From Bacillota bacterium (GTDB taxonomy: Bacteria; Bacillota; Clostridia; Lachnospirales; Anaerotignaceae): a DNA stretch of 64,000 nucleotides. The stretch spans positions 1 through 64,000 of the forward strand of contig JAETUG010000007.1 of assembly GCA_021768705.1 (NCBI GenBank), in the 5' to 3' direction. Positions 34,568 to 43,772 of this stretch are shown piece by piece. Position 1 is the first letter of the stretch; every line of letters begins with the position of its first letter. A program made the translations under genes and the position numbers. The notes beneath the pieces were generated by a model. The model ran no database searches and was not told the origin of the DNA. It saw only the letters and a list, made by a program, of their open reading frames with translations.

Positions 34568-35789
34568 GAAAAATCAGCAGGGAAAAACGAGGAATGGCCT
34601 GCAATATTATATCCTGCCCCAAAGGGATTTTGGGGAGAAGATGGCGGCTGTTTTGGTGAAGCGGGGGGCAAACCACCTTTTTTGGAAGGGTGGGGATGGA
34701 GAAAATATTACCTTTCCCCAAGGCACAGCCCATTTTATCGAGCATAAGCTTTTCCAGCAGGAATGGGGCGATGCCTTCACGAAATTTACCCAAAACGGCG
34801 CATCGGCCAACGCCTTCACCGATGGGGACAAAACAGTCTATTATTTTACCTGTCGGGAAAAATTTATGGAAAACCTGAAATTGCTGTTGGATTTTGTCCA
34901 GAAGCCGTTTTTCACAAAAGAGGATACGGAACGGGAAAAAGGCATCATCACCAGCGAGATCACCATGTATGAGGATGACCCTAACTGGGTGGTCTATTAT
35001 CAGATGTTGGAAAGCATGTATGGAAAGCATCCCATGAAAAATAGAATTGCGGGTACAGCGGAGACCGTTGAAAAAATTACGGCAGAGATGTTGCAAAAGG
35101 CCTATGAAACCTATTATACCACGGAAAATATGGTGCTGATCTGCACGGGGGATGTGCCTGTGCGGCAGGTGCGGGCGGCGGCGGAAACGGTACAGAACCG
35201 AAGGACGGATGCCCGCGTCTATTTTCCTATGGAAGAGACGGGGATTTTGGAAAAATATAAGGAACGGAATATGGGGCTTTCTCAGCCCAATTTTCAAATC
35301 GGCTTTAAACTGCCATCTGCCAAAAAAGAGGATTGGCTGAAGCTGCGGATCGCCGCAGGGTTTTATCTGGAGTTTTTGGCTGGGGAAAGCAGTCCCTTTT
35401 TCCGCAAGGCTTACGAAAAGGAACTTTTGGATGAACCTTTGGGGTCTGCCTTTTTTTGTGGGGAAGGATATGCCTTTGCTGCCTTTTCCGGCAGTGGGGA
35501 ACACCCCGAAGAAACAGCGGAGCTGCTGGGAAAAGAACTGGAACGGCTGCAGAAGGAAGGGCTGGACTGGGAGGATTTTCGACGTATCCGCAAAAAAATG
35601 CTGGGACGGTTTCTGCGGCGGATGGATGCCCCCGCAAGCCTTTGCCTGGGGCAGATCGAATGGGCGATGATGGGCGTGCCCGGGGCAGAGGTGCTGGAGG
35701 TTATCAAGACCATGCAGAAGGAAGAAGCCGAAAAACTGTTGCAAAATGCCTTCACCATAGATACAATGGTATTATCTGTGGCTCGATAA
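34554..35789 (+). CDS. M16 zinc metallopeptidase, catalytic subunit (YmfH-like)
   Basis: 411 residues. GGGGAGG lies 9 bases before ATG 34554 and 3 before ATG 34548, so 34554 is preferred. The inverted zinc motif HFIEH is present in GTAHFIEHKLF, with the second Glu ligand downstream in EKGIITSEITMYEDDP. Later blocks (NRIAGTAETVEKITAEML, YYTTENMVLICTGDV) are standard for the N-terminal M16 domain, and the C-terminal domain is intact. Translated with the preceding YmfF-like gene, with which it likely forms the active dimer. Cytoplasmic, no signal peptide. Substrate unknown. Confidence 0.9.
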   Translation: MARTEKNQQGKTRNGLQYYILPQRDFGEKMAAVLVKRGANHLFWKGGDGENITFPQGTAHFIEHKLFQQEWGDAFTKFTQNGASANAFTDGDKTVYYFTCREKFMENLKLLLDFVQKPFFTKEDTEREKGIITSEITMYEDDPNWVVYYQMLESMYGKHPMKNRIAGTAETVEKITAEMLQKAYETYYTTENMVLICTGDVPVRQVRAAAETVQNRRTDARVYFPMEETGILEKYKERNMGLSQPNFQIGFKLPSAKKEDWLKLRIAAGFYLEFLAGESSPFFRKAYEKELLDEPLGSAFFCGEGYAFAAFSGSGEHPEETAELLGKELERLQKEGLDWEDFRRIRKKMLGRFLRRMDAPASLCLGQIEWAMMGVPGAEVLEVIKTMQKEEAEKLLQNAFTIDTMVLSVAR

Positions 35790-35827
35790 ATTCAGTGGGG
35801 AAGCGCAGATAGAAAGAAGGAGTGTAT

Positions 35828-36691
35828 ATGCCTGAAATATGGTTTCCCAATTTAGGGATCGAGATCGCCCATCTGGACAGAGTGGCGTTCACGATCTTTG
35901 GAAAAAATGTATATTGGTATGGTATTTTCATCGGTTTGGCGGTCATCATTGGTGTTGGCATGGCCATGAAGGAAGCAAAGCGCACGGGGCAGAATCCGGA
36001 TATGTATGTGGATTTTGTCATCTATGCCTTGATTTTCGCCATCATTTGCGCCAGACTGTATTATGTTATTTTCTCCTGGGATTTTTACAGTGCCCATCCG
36101 GAAAAGATATTTGCACTTCGGGAAGGCGGTCTTGCCATTTATGGCGGTATCATCGGCGCAGTGCTGACGGCTATCGTTTATTGTAAAAAGAAGAAGGTCA
36201 ATTTTTGGCTTTTAGGGGATACTACGGCTCCTTGCATTGCTTTTGGACAGATGCTGGGCAGATGGGGCAACTTTTTCAACAGAGAAGCCTTTGGCGGCTT
36301 TACCAATGGCCCTTTTGCCATGCGGCTGCAGGTGGCACAGGTGCGTGCCGGCGATATTTCGAGTCAGGTGATGGACAACATCATGAATTTCGGCGGCGTG
36401 GATTATATTCAGGTGCATCCGACATTCTTGTATGAATCCCTTTGGAATCTGTGCTTGTTTATCATTTTAATGACGCTTCGCCCGAAAAAGAAATTTGACG
36501 GACAGATTTTAGGGCTGTATTTCCTGGGCTATGCCCTGGGGCGTGTCTGGATTGAAGGACTGCGGACAGACCAGCTGACGATCGGCCCTTTTGCGGTGAG
36601 CCAGCTGCTTTCGGCGGTGTTGATCGTGGCTTCAGTGGCATTCCTGATCTGGAAGAGCAAAAAAGAAAAAGAGAAAAACGTAACGGAATAA
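35828..36691 (+). CDS. lgt: Prolipoprotein diacylglyceryl transferase
   Basis: 287 residues from ATG 35828, 5 bases after AAGGAG. Lgt transfers diacylglycerol from phosphatidylglycerol to the lipobox Cys of prolipoproteins in the membrane. The signature GRWGNFFNREAFG is complete, and VYWYGIFIGLAVIIGVG, EGGLAIYGGIIGAV, VHPTFLYESLWNL and GRVWIEGLRTDQL mark the conserved membrane blocks. About seven helices. It serves the several lipoproteins in this window. A short GC hairpin between lgt and the next gene may reduce read-through. Confidence 0.96.
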   Translation: MPEIWFPNLGIEIAHLDRVAFTIFGKNVYWYGIFIGLAVIIGVGMAMKEAKRTGQNPDMYVDFVIYALIFAIICARLYYVIFSWDFYSAHPEKIFALREGGLAIYGGIIGAVLTAIVYCKKKKVNFWLLGDTTAPCIAFGQMLGRWGNFFNREAFGGFTNGPFAMRLQVAQVRAGDISSQVMDNIMNFGGVDYIQVHPTFLYESLWNLCLFIILMTLRPKKKFDGQILGLYFLGYALGRVWIEGLRTDQLTIGPFAVSQLLSAVLIVASVAFLIWKSKKEKEKNVTE

Positions 36692-36746
36692 ACAGAAACT
36701 GCCCTGCCTTCGGGTGGGGCATCTTCATTACATAGGAGTGTTTGCA

Positions 36747-38654
36747 ATGGTTTTATTGACAGCGGAAAATATCAGAAAAAGCTATGGCACAAGGGTGATC
36801 TTCGATGATATTTCCTTCAGCATCCATGAAGGAGATAAGATCGGCGTCATCGGTGTCAATGGCACAGGGAAATCTACGTTACTGAAGATTATCGCCGGAG
36901 TGGATCAGGCGGACAGCGGCACGATCATCACCATGAACGGGATGCGGATCGGCTATCTTTCCCAAAGTCCTTTGTTTGTGGAGGGAACAACGGTTTTGCA
37001 GCAGGTGTTCCGTGGGGAAAATCCTCAGTTGGCGTTGGTGCGGGATTATGAGGAGACTATGGCGGCTCTGGCAAAGACCCCTGAAAGCGAAGGCTTGGTG
37101 AAAAAAGCGGCGGAACTGGCGGAAAAAATGGATAAGGCGGAAGCATGGTCTTTGGAAAGCGAAGCAAAGACAATTTTAACGAAGCTGGGCATCTCCGATT
37201 TTACCCAGACAGTGGAGACCCTTTCCGGCGGACAGAAAAAGCGGGTGGCACTGGCGGCGGCATTGATTGCTCCGGTTGACCTGCTGATTTTGGACGAGCC
37301 TACCAACCATATCGATAATGATACCGTAGACTGGCTGGAAAAGCATCTGGAGAAGTATTCCAAAGCCCTCCTGATGGTGACCCACGACAGATATTTCCTT
37401 GACCGTGTTGCCAACCGCACATTGGAACTGGAAAAGGGTAAGATCTATTCCTATCAGGCCAATTATTCCAAATATCTGGAAATGAAGGCGGAACGGGAAG
37501 AACTGATTGCTGCAGGGGAACGGAAACGGCAAAATTTTCTGCGGACAGAACTGGAATGGGTGCGGAGAGGAGCGCAGGCCAGAAGCACCAAGCAGAAGGC
37601 GAGACTGCAGCGGTTTGAAGAAATTTCTGCCATTCGTGCGCCGGAGGAAAAGCAGAGTGTGGAGCTTTCTTCTGTAGGCAGCAGATTAGGAAAAAAGACC
37701 ATCGAGCTGCGGAATGTCAGCAAAGCTTACGATGGCAAAACCTATATTAAGGATTTCAGTTATATTATCCTGCGGGATGATCGTGTGGGCATCATCGGGG
37801 AAAATGGCTGCGGCAAGTCTACCTTGTTGAATATTATGGCTGGCAGACTGCAGCCCGACAGCGGCCAGGTGGAACAGGGCGAGACCGTGAAGATCGGCGT
37901 ATTTGCCCAGGAAAATGTAGATATGGACGAAAACCAGAGGGTCATCGATTATATTCGGGATGAAGCGGAGATCATCCGCACAACGGACGGACATATCACC
38001 GCATCTCAGATGCTGGATAGATTCCTGTTCCCCCCTTCCATGCAGAGAGGGCCGATCTCTATCCTTTCCGGCGGGGAACGGCGGCGGCTGTATCTTTGCC
38101 GTGTGCTGATGGGGGCACCCAATATTCTCTTTTTGGACGAGCCTACCAACGATTTGGACATTGAAACGCTGATGATTTTGGAGGATTATCTGGAGCATTT
38201 CAATGGGGCAGTGGTGGCGGTTTCCCACGACAGATATTTTCTGGATAAGACCATGGGACGTATCTTTGCTTTCCTTGGCAATGGAAATATCCGCCAGTAT
38301 GAAGGTGGATATTCCGACTGCAAGGCAGCAAGGGAAAGAGAACTGCCTGCCTTTGAGGAAAAGACTGTGAAGGTGAAAAAGGAAGAAGCACCCAAGGAAA
38401 AGGTCAGTGGGCCCATCAAAAAAATGAGCTATAAAGACCAGCGGGAATATGATACCATCGGCGACGAGATCGCCGCTTTGGAAGAGAAGATTGCCAAGGC
38501 AGATGCGGAAATGGCGGCTTGTGCCACAGATTTTACCCGCCTGCAGGAGCTTTCCGCAGAAAAGGAAGCATTGGAAGAAAAGCTGGAGGAACGAATGGAA
38601 CGCTGGATGGAGCTGAGCGAGCTGGCGGAGGAAATTGAACGGAATAAGGGCTGA
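36747..38654 (+). CDS. ABC-F family ATPase (Uup-like)
   Basis: 635 residues from ATG 36747 after TAGGAGTG. Two ABC cassettes without membrane domains: Walker A GVNGTGKSTLLK and GENGCGKSTLLN, signatures LSGGQKKRVALAAAL and LSGGERRRLYLCRVL, Walker B LLILDEPTNHID and ILFLDEPTNDLD. A charged linker near 245-285 holds the P-site tRNA interaction region of ABC-F proteins. The C-terminal 90 residues form an acidic/basic coiled coil (EIAALEEKIAKADAEMAACATDFTRLQEL), as in Uup. Such proteins act on stalled ribosomes or DNA junctions; antibiotic resistance members also exist, so the exact role is open. Confidence 0.92.
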   Translation: MVLLTAENIRKSYGTRVIFDDISFSIHEGDKIGVIGVNGTGKSTLLKIIAGVDQADSGTIITMNGMRIGYLSQSPLFVEGTTVLQQVFRGENPQLALVRDYEETMAALAKTPESEGLVKKAAELAEKMDKAEAWSLESEAKTILTKLGISDFTQTVETLSGGQKKRVALAAALIAPVDLLILDEPTNHIDNDTVDWLEKHLEKYSKALLMVTHDRYFLDRVANRTLELEKGKIYSYQANYSKYLEMKAEREELIAAGERKRQNFLRTELEWVRRGAQARSTKQKARLQRFEEISAIRAPEEKQSVELSSVGSRLGKKTIELRNVSKAYDGKTYIKDFSYIILRDDRVGIIGENGCGKSTLLNIMAGRLQPDSGQVEQGETVKIGVFAQENVDMDENQRVIDYIRDEAEIIRTTDGHITASQMLDRFLFPPSMQRGPISILSGGERRRLYLCRVLMGAPNILFLDEPTNDLDIETLMILEDYLEHFNGAVVAVSHDRYFLDKTMGRIFAFLGNGNIRQYEGGYSDCKAARERELPAFEEKTVKVKKEEAPKEKVSGPIKKMSYKDQREYDTIGDEIAALEEKIAKADAEMAACATDFTRLQELSAEKEALEEKLEERMERWMELSELAEEIERNKG

Positions 38655-38666
38655 TCTTGCCGCCTA

Positions 38667-38695
38667 TTGCAAAAAACGCGTTTTTTTGGTAAACT
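38667..38695 (+). promoter_or_regulatory. Promoter of the CNNM/CorC gene
   Basis: TTGCAA, 17-bp spacer, TAAACT, 13 bases after the ABC-F stop codon. Confidence 0.45.
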
Positions 38696-38747
38696 TAATA
38701 GATATGATTAAAAATAGAGTGTTTGAATGATTTGGAGAGTGATGACC

Positions 38748-39992
38748 GTGGACGGTAGTCCGGTGTTGATTGGCTTATTGTTATTTTTAGTATGTTGTTC
38801 TGCGTTTTTTTCCGCATCGGAAACGGCGCTGACGTCCCTGAGCAAGATCCGCCTGCGCAATATGGTGGACGAGCATGTGAAAAATGCAGATCTGATCATG
38901 AAGCTATTGGAAGATCCCAATCGCCTGCTCAGTTCGATCCTGGTGGGGAATAATCTGGTGAACAACGGCGCATCTGCCCTGACGACAGCCCTTGCTATTC
39001 AGTTGTTCCATGGGAATACAGGCAACGGTGCGGGGATCGCAACCATCATTATCACCATTATCATTCTGATTTTTGGTGAGATCACCCCCAAGACGATTGC
39101 AGCCCAGAAAGCGGAAAAGGTAGCCCTGCTCGTTGTAAAGATCATTGCAGGCTGTGTGTTTATCTTCCGTCCTGTGGTGGCGGTGCTGAATGTGGCTACA
39201 GGCGGTCTGATCCGTCTGTGCGGCTGTGACCCCGATGAAAGATCCCCTTTGATCACAGAAGCAGAGCTGAAAACGATCGTAAATGTGAGCCATGAGGAAG
39301 GCGTTCTGGAATCGGATGAAAGAACCATGATCAACAATGTGTTCGATTTTGGAGATTCTAAAGCCAGGGACGTTATGACCCCCAGAACGGATATCGTTGC
39401 AGTGCCTTTGGATGTGACCTATGAGGAATATGTGCGTTTGGTGCAGGAAGAAGGCTTCTCCCGTATGCCTGTTTATGGGGAAGACTTGGATGATATCGTG
39501 GGTATTATGTATGTAAAGGACGTATTTTTTCTGAATGAAGCAGATTTTTCTGCGGAAAAATTCATGCGGGAACCCTTTTTCACCTATGAAAGCAAGCCTT
39601 TGGATGAGCTGCTGGCAGAATTGAAAAACAGCCGACTGGCTGTTGCGGTGGTTCTGGATGAATACGGCGGTACTTCCGGTATGATTACCACAGAGGATAT
39701 CGTAGAAGAGATCGTCGGTGAGATCGAGGATGAATATGATGATGAAGAAGAGGAGATCGAAGTCATCAAAGATAACGAATTTGTGGTAGACGGCAGCACC
39801 CGTCTGGAGGATTTCAACGAAATGGTGGGCACAGAGCTGGAAAGCGAAGAAGTGGATACCATCGCCGGATATATCTTGCTGCTGCTGGGCAATTTCCCCG
39901 AAAGCGGACAGGAGATCGAAACAGAAGGGCTGCGCATCATTGTAGAGGAAATGGATAAAAAACGAATCGAAAAATTACGTGTTTATAAATAA
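38748..39992 (+). CDS. CNNM/CorC (hemolysin C) family membrane protein
   Basis: About 414 residues. GGAGAG at 38734-38739 is 8 bases from GTG 38748, but only 2 from ATG 38742; ATG 38727 has a weaker site. Order: CNNM/DUF21 membrane domain about 1-180 with ASETALTSLSK and the GEITPKTIAAQ motif; paired CBS domains about 200-320 (RDVMTPRTDIVAVPLD and VVLDEYGGTSGMITTEDIVEEIVGEI); and the CorC/HlyC C-terminal domain. Family members move Mg2+ or act in ion homeostasis. Four membrane helices are expected. A two-way terminator follows. Confidence 0.92.
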   Translation: MDGSPVLIGLLLFLVCCSAFFSASETALTSLSKIRLRNMVDEHVKNADLIMKLLEDPNRLLSSILVGNNLVNNGASALTTALAIQLFHGNTGNGAGIATIIITIIILIFGEITPKTIAAQKAEKVALLVVKIIAGCVFIFRPVVAVLNVATGGLIRLCGCDPDERSPLITEAELKTIVNVSHEEGVLESDERTMINNVFDFGDSKARDVMTPRTDIVAVPLDVTYEEYVRLVQEEGFSRMPVYGEDLDDIVGIMYVKDVFFLNEADFSAEKFMREPFFTYESKPLDELLAELKNSRLAVAVVLDEYGGTSGMITTEDIVEEIVGEIEDEYDDEEEEIEVIKDNEFVVDGSTRLEDFNEMVGTELESEEVDTIAGYILLLLGNFPESGQEIETEGLRIIVEEMDKKRIEKLRVYK

Positions 39993-40001
39993 GCAATCAA
40001 A

Positions 40002-40045
40002 AAGAAGCTGCAAAACCTATTTTGGCTCGCAGCTTCTTTTCTTTT
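40002..40045 (+). terminator. Bidirectional terminator between the CorC gene and the TlpA-like gene
   Basis: Stem AGAAGCTGC/GCAGCTTCT with a 16-base loop, A run before and T run after. Confidence 0.8.
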
Positions 40046-40049
40046 ATCA

Positions 40050-41087
40050 TCATTCAGTTTTGCCGATGGTCTTTAGCATGGTTTCTGTGGTCTCCATATA
40101 GTAAGATGCATCCTGCATGCCTTCGATCTTCAGTTCGGCGGGCATCCCCTTGCTGTCTACGAAGATGGTCGTAGGCAGACCGTTCAGGTTATCCATGATC
40201 CAACCTGCCAGATTCTGGTCGGGCATGATGCCTGTGAAGGTAACACCGGCTTTTTTATAAGCATCTGCAACTGCTTTTTCTGCTTTTTCACCGGGGGTAT
40301 CGATGACTACCTGAATGAAGTTTACGTTCGGGTGTTTTTTCTGCAGGTCTTTGTAGAAGGTTTCCAGGGTATCCAGTTCGTTGATGCCTTCTTCTTCGCA
40401 GTAGCTTGCCCAGAAATTCACAATCGTCATATCGTAATCATAAAAAGCAGTGGTTGTGATGGGGTCGCCCTCCAAAGTATTTGTGATGAAGTTCAGGTAT
40501 TTGCCGTTTTCTTCTGCTGCATCAATGACAGCCTGTTCATTGGGCATAGAAATTTCAATGCTTTCTTTCAATTCAGGCAGGTATTCTTCCAGATTGCGGA
40601 AGGTTTTCTGGGCATCGTCGGAGAAATGGTCGATACCGGAAGCGTAATCTGTCATAAAGTAGAAGTGGAAATTGCCTTCCACGCCGATTTCTTCTACGTT
40701 GTTGAACAACGCCAGTTCTTTTTTCACTGTTTCCGTTTCCAGATTTTCAGCCTTTACCACCAAGAATTCCACGATGGGGGTCATCAGCTCTTCCACGGGA
40801 ACGGTGGAGTCTGTATCGTTCAGATCAGCCATATTTTCGTCTGGCGCATAATTATACTGCACCTTGGCAAAGATTTCGCCGCTGGCATCTACGAAGGAAA
40901 TGGGGATCAAATTTGCATTTTCTGTTTCTACCCAAGCATCGGGGATGGTATAGGAAAGACCACATTCCTCCAGTTCGAATTCTGTCTGGATTTCATGGGG
41001 GGCTTCCTCTGCGGTGTTATCCTTTCCACAGCCGGCTGCGCCGAAAAGCAGTATCATTGCCAAAAGCAGGGCAAGTTTCTTTCTCAT
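40050..41087 (-). CDS. TlpA-like thioredoxin-fold lipoprotein lacking the redox CxxC
   Basis: 345 residues from ATG 41087, 8 bases after GGAGG; longer upstream frames lack support. Lipoprotein signal LALLLAMILLFGAAGC, then an N-terminal domain of about 170 residues that I do not recognise (EECGLSYTIPDAWVETENANL), then a TlpA/ResA-like thioredoxin domain from about residue 205 (TTTAFYDYDMTIVNFWASYCEEEGINEL) with the cis-Pro region LNGLPTTIFVDSKG. Where the family has CxxC after the FWA motif, this protein has CEEE, so the second Cys is missing. It is therefore unlikely to be a normal disulfide reductase and may instead bind a partner or cofactor. Confidence 0.82.
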   Translation of the reverse strand: MRKKLALLLAMILLFGAAGCGKDNTAEEAPHEIQTEFELEECGLSYTIPDAWVETENANLIPISFVDASGEIFAKVQYNYAPDENMADLNDTDSTVPVEELMTPIVEFLVVKAENLETETVKKELALFNNVEEIGVEGNFHFYFMTDYASGIDHFSDDAQKTFRNLEEYLPELKESIEISMPNEQAVIDAAEENGKYLNFITNTLEGDPITTTAFYDYDMTIVNFWASYCEEEGINELDTLETFYKDLQKKHPNVNFIQVVIDTPGEKAEKAVADAYKKAGVTFTGIMPDQNLAGWIMDNLNGLPTTIFVDSKGMPAELKIEGMQDASYYMETTETMLKTIGKTE

Positions 41088-41262
41088 TCTTAAAACCTCC
41101 TGTATTCTGTTGTGTTTTGTCTGGATAATATTATATCGGAAAATATTTTTATCCGCAACCGAAAGAGGGAAAGTATGGAAGAAAACTGCGGAAAAAATCG
41201 ATTTTAATCTTTTTCTAATCTGTTTCGAAGAGATATTTAAAGAGAAAAAACCATACTGGAGG

Positions 41263-41291
41263 CAGACAAAAAGCCATAGTATTGGTATACT
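41263..41291 (+). promoter_or_regulatory. Promoter of the two-component system
   Basis: CAGACA (four of six consensus positions), 17-bp spacer, TATACT; 35 bases before ATG 41326. Confidence 0.42.
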
Positions 41292-41325
41292 GTAGAAAAA
41301 TGAAACCTTTGGAGGAAGTGAGGAT

Positions 41326-42009
41326 ATGGAGCGAAAAAAGATTCTTCTGGTGGAAGATGAGGTCAAGCTGGCTCGTTTTGTGGAACTGGAATTGAAATAT
41401 GAAGGCTATGATGTCACCGTCTGCCATGATGGCAGAGAGGGCATGAATCAGATCACCAATGGGGAATTTGACATGATTCTGCTGGACTTGATGCTACCCG
41501 GCTTGACGGGGATCGAAATTTGCCGCCGTGTGCGTAAATTTTCCCAGATTCCCATCATCATGCTGACAGCCAAGGATGAAGTGATGGATAAGGTGGCAGG
41601 GCTGGACAGCGGTGCCGATGATTACCTGACGAAGCCCTTTGCCATCGAAGAGCTGCTGGCACGCATGCGGGTAGCCTTCAAGCATTGCGAAGGCACCAAG
41701 ACGAAAAAGACTATTTTACAGGTACAGGACTTGGAGATCGATACGGAAAAGCGCATGGTGACCGTTGGCGGCAAGGTAGTCGATCTGACCAAAAAGGAAT
41801 TTGAACTGCTGAGCTATCTGGTGCAGAATAAAAATATCGCCCTGAGCCGAGAGCAGATTTTGAACGAGGTATGGGGCTATAGTTATATCGGTGAGACCAA
41901 CGTGGTGGATGTTTATATCCGCTATCTGCGCTCAAAGATTGACGAAGCCTTTGGGAAAAAGTATATCCTGACGATCCGAGGGGTAGGTTATTATGTCAAA
42001 GACGAATAA
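41326..42009 (+). CDS. OmpR-family response regulator
   Basis: 227 residues from ATG 41326 after TTGGAGGAAGTGAGG. Receiver domain about 1-120: acidic pair in LLVEDEVKL, phospho-acceptor Asp in MILLDLMLPGLTG, Thr in IIMLTAKDE, and Lys in DYLTKPFAIEEL. A winged-helix DNA-binding domain follows from about 130 (LTKKEFELLSYLVQNKNIALSREQILNEVWGY), with recognition helix TNVVDVYIRYLRSKID. It is ArlR/CssR-like. The last 17 bases overlap the histidine kinase gene, so the two are coupled. Target genes are unknown; the lipoprotein gene downstream is a candidate. Confidence 0.95.
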   Translation: MERKKILLVEDEVKLARFVELELKYEGYDVTVCHDGREGMNQITNGEFDMILLDLMLPGLTGIEICRRVRKFSQIPIIMLTAKDEVMDKVAGLDSGADDYLTKPFAIEELLARMRVAFKHCEGTKTKKTILQVQDLEIDTEKRMVTVGGKVVDLTKKEFELLSYLVQNKNIALSREQILNEVWGYSYIGETNVVDVYIRYLRSKIDEAFGKKYILTIRGVGYYVKDE

Positions 42010-43546
42010 AGATGGACTGGTGGGCAGCATACAGCATATGGCCATCGCCAAACGTATCACTTTGCTGTACAGCGGCATTTTTTCCCTGTCTTTGCTGGTC
42101 ATCAGTGTTTTTATGGCACTGAATCTTTCCGGATTGCAGCAGGCAGAAATGCGCAGACAGCTGCAGGCTACGATTTCTAATATTCAAAACTATCTGGAAT
42201 CGGGGAAAAACCTAAGTGAAGAAGCATTAAGAGAACTTTTACAGGATAAATATGTAGAAGTCAGTGTTTTCAGCTTTGCAGAAAATCAAGTATACAATAG
42301 CTATACAGGAGAAGCACCTCCGTTTATTTTTCGACCGGAAATGGGAAAAAACAGAGGGCAGAGCGGGGAAGATGAGGATTTTTTCAAGGATTCGCCGATG
42401 CTGAAGGAAAACGAACTGTATCAGGAGGGGTATCAGATTGATGTGAGCCGGGAAAACAAGGGCGGCAGCATGGAATATATCCTGAAAAACGAGACAGACC
42501 AGCAGTTTATGCTGATCACCAATCACTTCCGTACAGAACGGGGGGGCTATCGGATCCAAGCCTTCAAGATGTTGGGCGATGGCGGCTATATCATGCGGAA
42601 TTTCCTGATGAAAATGCTGTTGGTGGATATTTTGGGGATCTGTTGCGCATTCCTGATCGGGAGATATATCAGCCGCAGGATGCTGAAACCGGTGGAAGCC
42701 ATCCGCACGACGGCAGAGCGTATTTCCATCGAAGATTTGAGCCAGCGTATTTCCACGGAAGGCCCTGAGGATGAAATGAAGGAACTGACCATCACCTTCA
42801 ATTCCATGATCGACCGATTGGATACGGCTTTCCAGCGGCAGAATCAGTTTATTTCCGATGCTTCTCATGAGCTGCGTACGCCCATTGCAGTGATTCAGGG
42901 CTATGCGAACCTCATCAACCGCTGGGGAAAAAGCGACCCCGAAGTTCTGCAGGAATCCATCGATTCTATTTTGACAGAGACAGACCATATGAGTGCCCTC
43001 ATCCGTCAACTGCTTTTTTTGGCAAAAAGCGACCAGAGTAAGCTCAACGTGCAAAAAGCCAAGGTCTCTTTGAATGAGATCGCCGGAGAGTTGGTGCGGG
43101 AAATGACAATGTTGCAGGAGGACAGAATCATCACCTTTACAGCGGAGTCAGAGGTGGAGATTTTTGCAGATTATGACCTCATCAAGCAGCTTTTGTGGAT
43201 ACACGGAGAAAATGCGCTGAAATACTCCGGTGAAAAGATCGAAGTGAAGGTCTGGAAGGATCAGAAATGTGGCTATGTTTCCGTGCAGGATTATGGTGTG
43301 GGGATCGCAATGGAGGACCTGCCCAAGATATTCGACCGTTTCTATCGGGTGGATAAATCCAGAAACAAAGAAATTTCAGGAACAGGCCTCGGCCTTGCCA
43401 TTGCCCGCTGGATCGTGGACAGCCATGATGGGAATATTTTGGTGGAAAGCAAGGTGGGAGAAGGAACGGTATTTACCGATAAATTCCCTTTGTTTGCACC
43501 TGAAACGAAACCCACATCGAAATTGAAACAGAAAAAAGAACCCTAA
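41993..43546 (+). CDS. Sensor histidine kinase (ArlS-like)
   Basis: 517 residues, ATG 41993 inside the regulator gene, after GAGGGGTAGG. Two membrane helices near 20-50 and 200-225 enclose an extracytoplasmic domain of about 150 residues (RGGYRIQAFKML near its end). Then HAMP (RRMLKPVEAIRTTAERISIEDLSQRI), HisKA with the phospho-His in FISDASHELRTPIAVIQGY, and HATPase with the G1 box QDYGVGIAMEDLPKIFDRFYR and G2 box GTGLGLAIARWIV. The N box reads IHGENALKYS: the second Asn is kept but the first is replaced by His, as in some ArlS-type kinases. Signal unknown. Confidence 0.94.
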   Translation: MSKTNKDGLVGSIQHMAIAKRITLLYSGIFSLSLLVISVFMALNLSGLQQAEMRRQLQATISNIQNYLESGKNLSEEALRELLQDKYVEVSVFSFAENQVYNSYTGEAPPFIFRPEMGKNRGQSGEDEDFFKDSPMLKENELYQEGYQIDVSRENKGGSMEYILKNETDQQFMLITNHFRTERGGYRIQAFKMLGDGGYIMRNFLMKMLLVDILGICCAFLIGRYISRRMLKPVEAIRTTAERISIEDLSQRISTEGPEDEMKELTITFNSMIDRLDTAFQRQNQFISDASHELRTPIAVIQGYANLINRWGKSDPEVLQESIDSILTETDHMSALIRQLLFLAKSDQSKLNVQKAKVSLNEIAGELVREMTMLQEDRIITFTAESEVEIFADYDLIKQLLWIHGENALKYSGEKIEVKVWKDQKCGYVSVQDYGVGIAMEDLPKIFDRFYRVDKSRNKEISGTGLGLAIARWIVDSHDGNILVESKVGEGTVFTDKFPLFAPETKPTSKLKQKKEP

Positions 43547-43552
43547 ATGGAT

Positions 43553-43586
43553 CAGGCTTGCGGAATTGTTTCTGCAAGCCTTTTTT
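43553..43586 (+). terminator. Terminator of the two-component operon
   Basis: Stem AGGCTTGC/GCAAGCCT, loop of about 12 bases, six T. Confidence 0.85.
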
Positions 43587-43658
43587 GCCGCACTGAATCA
43601 GAAGGAAAAGGTATCTATGGTGCATTTCTTAAGAAATCTTTATTTTTTGGCAGATTTC

Positions 43659-43687
43659 TTGTGGGGGAGGGGCAATTTTGGTATAAT
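43659..43687 (+). promoter_or_regulatory. Promoter of the stalk-domain lipoprotein gene
   Basis: TTGTGG, 17-bp spacer, TATAAT; about 85 bases before ATG 43773. Confidence 0.6.
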
Positions 43688-43772
43688 ATCTTCATGGGGC
43701 GGAGGAATATCTTTCTGGAAAGAGGTTTTCCAAACCAAATGCAAAAATAAGGATGAAAGAGGGGGAATAGGT

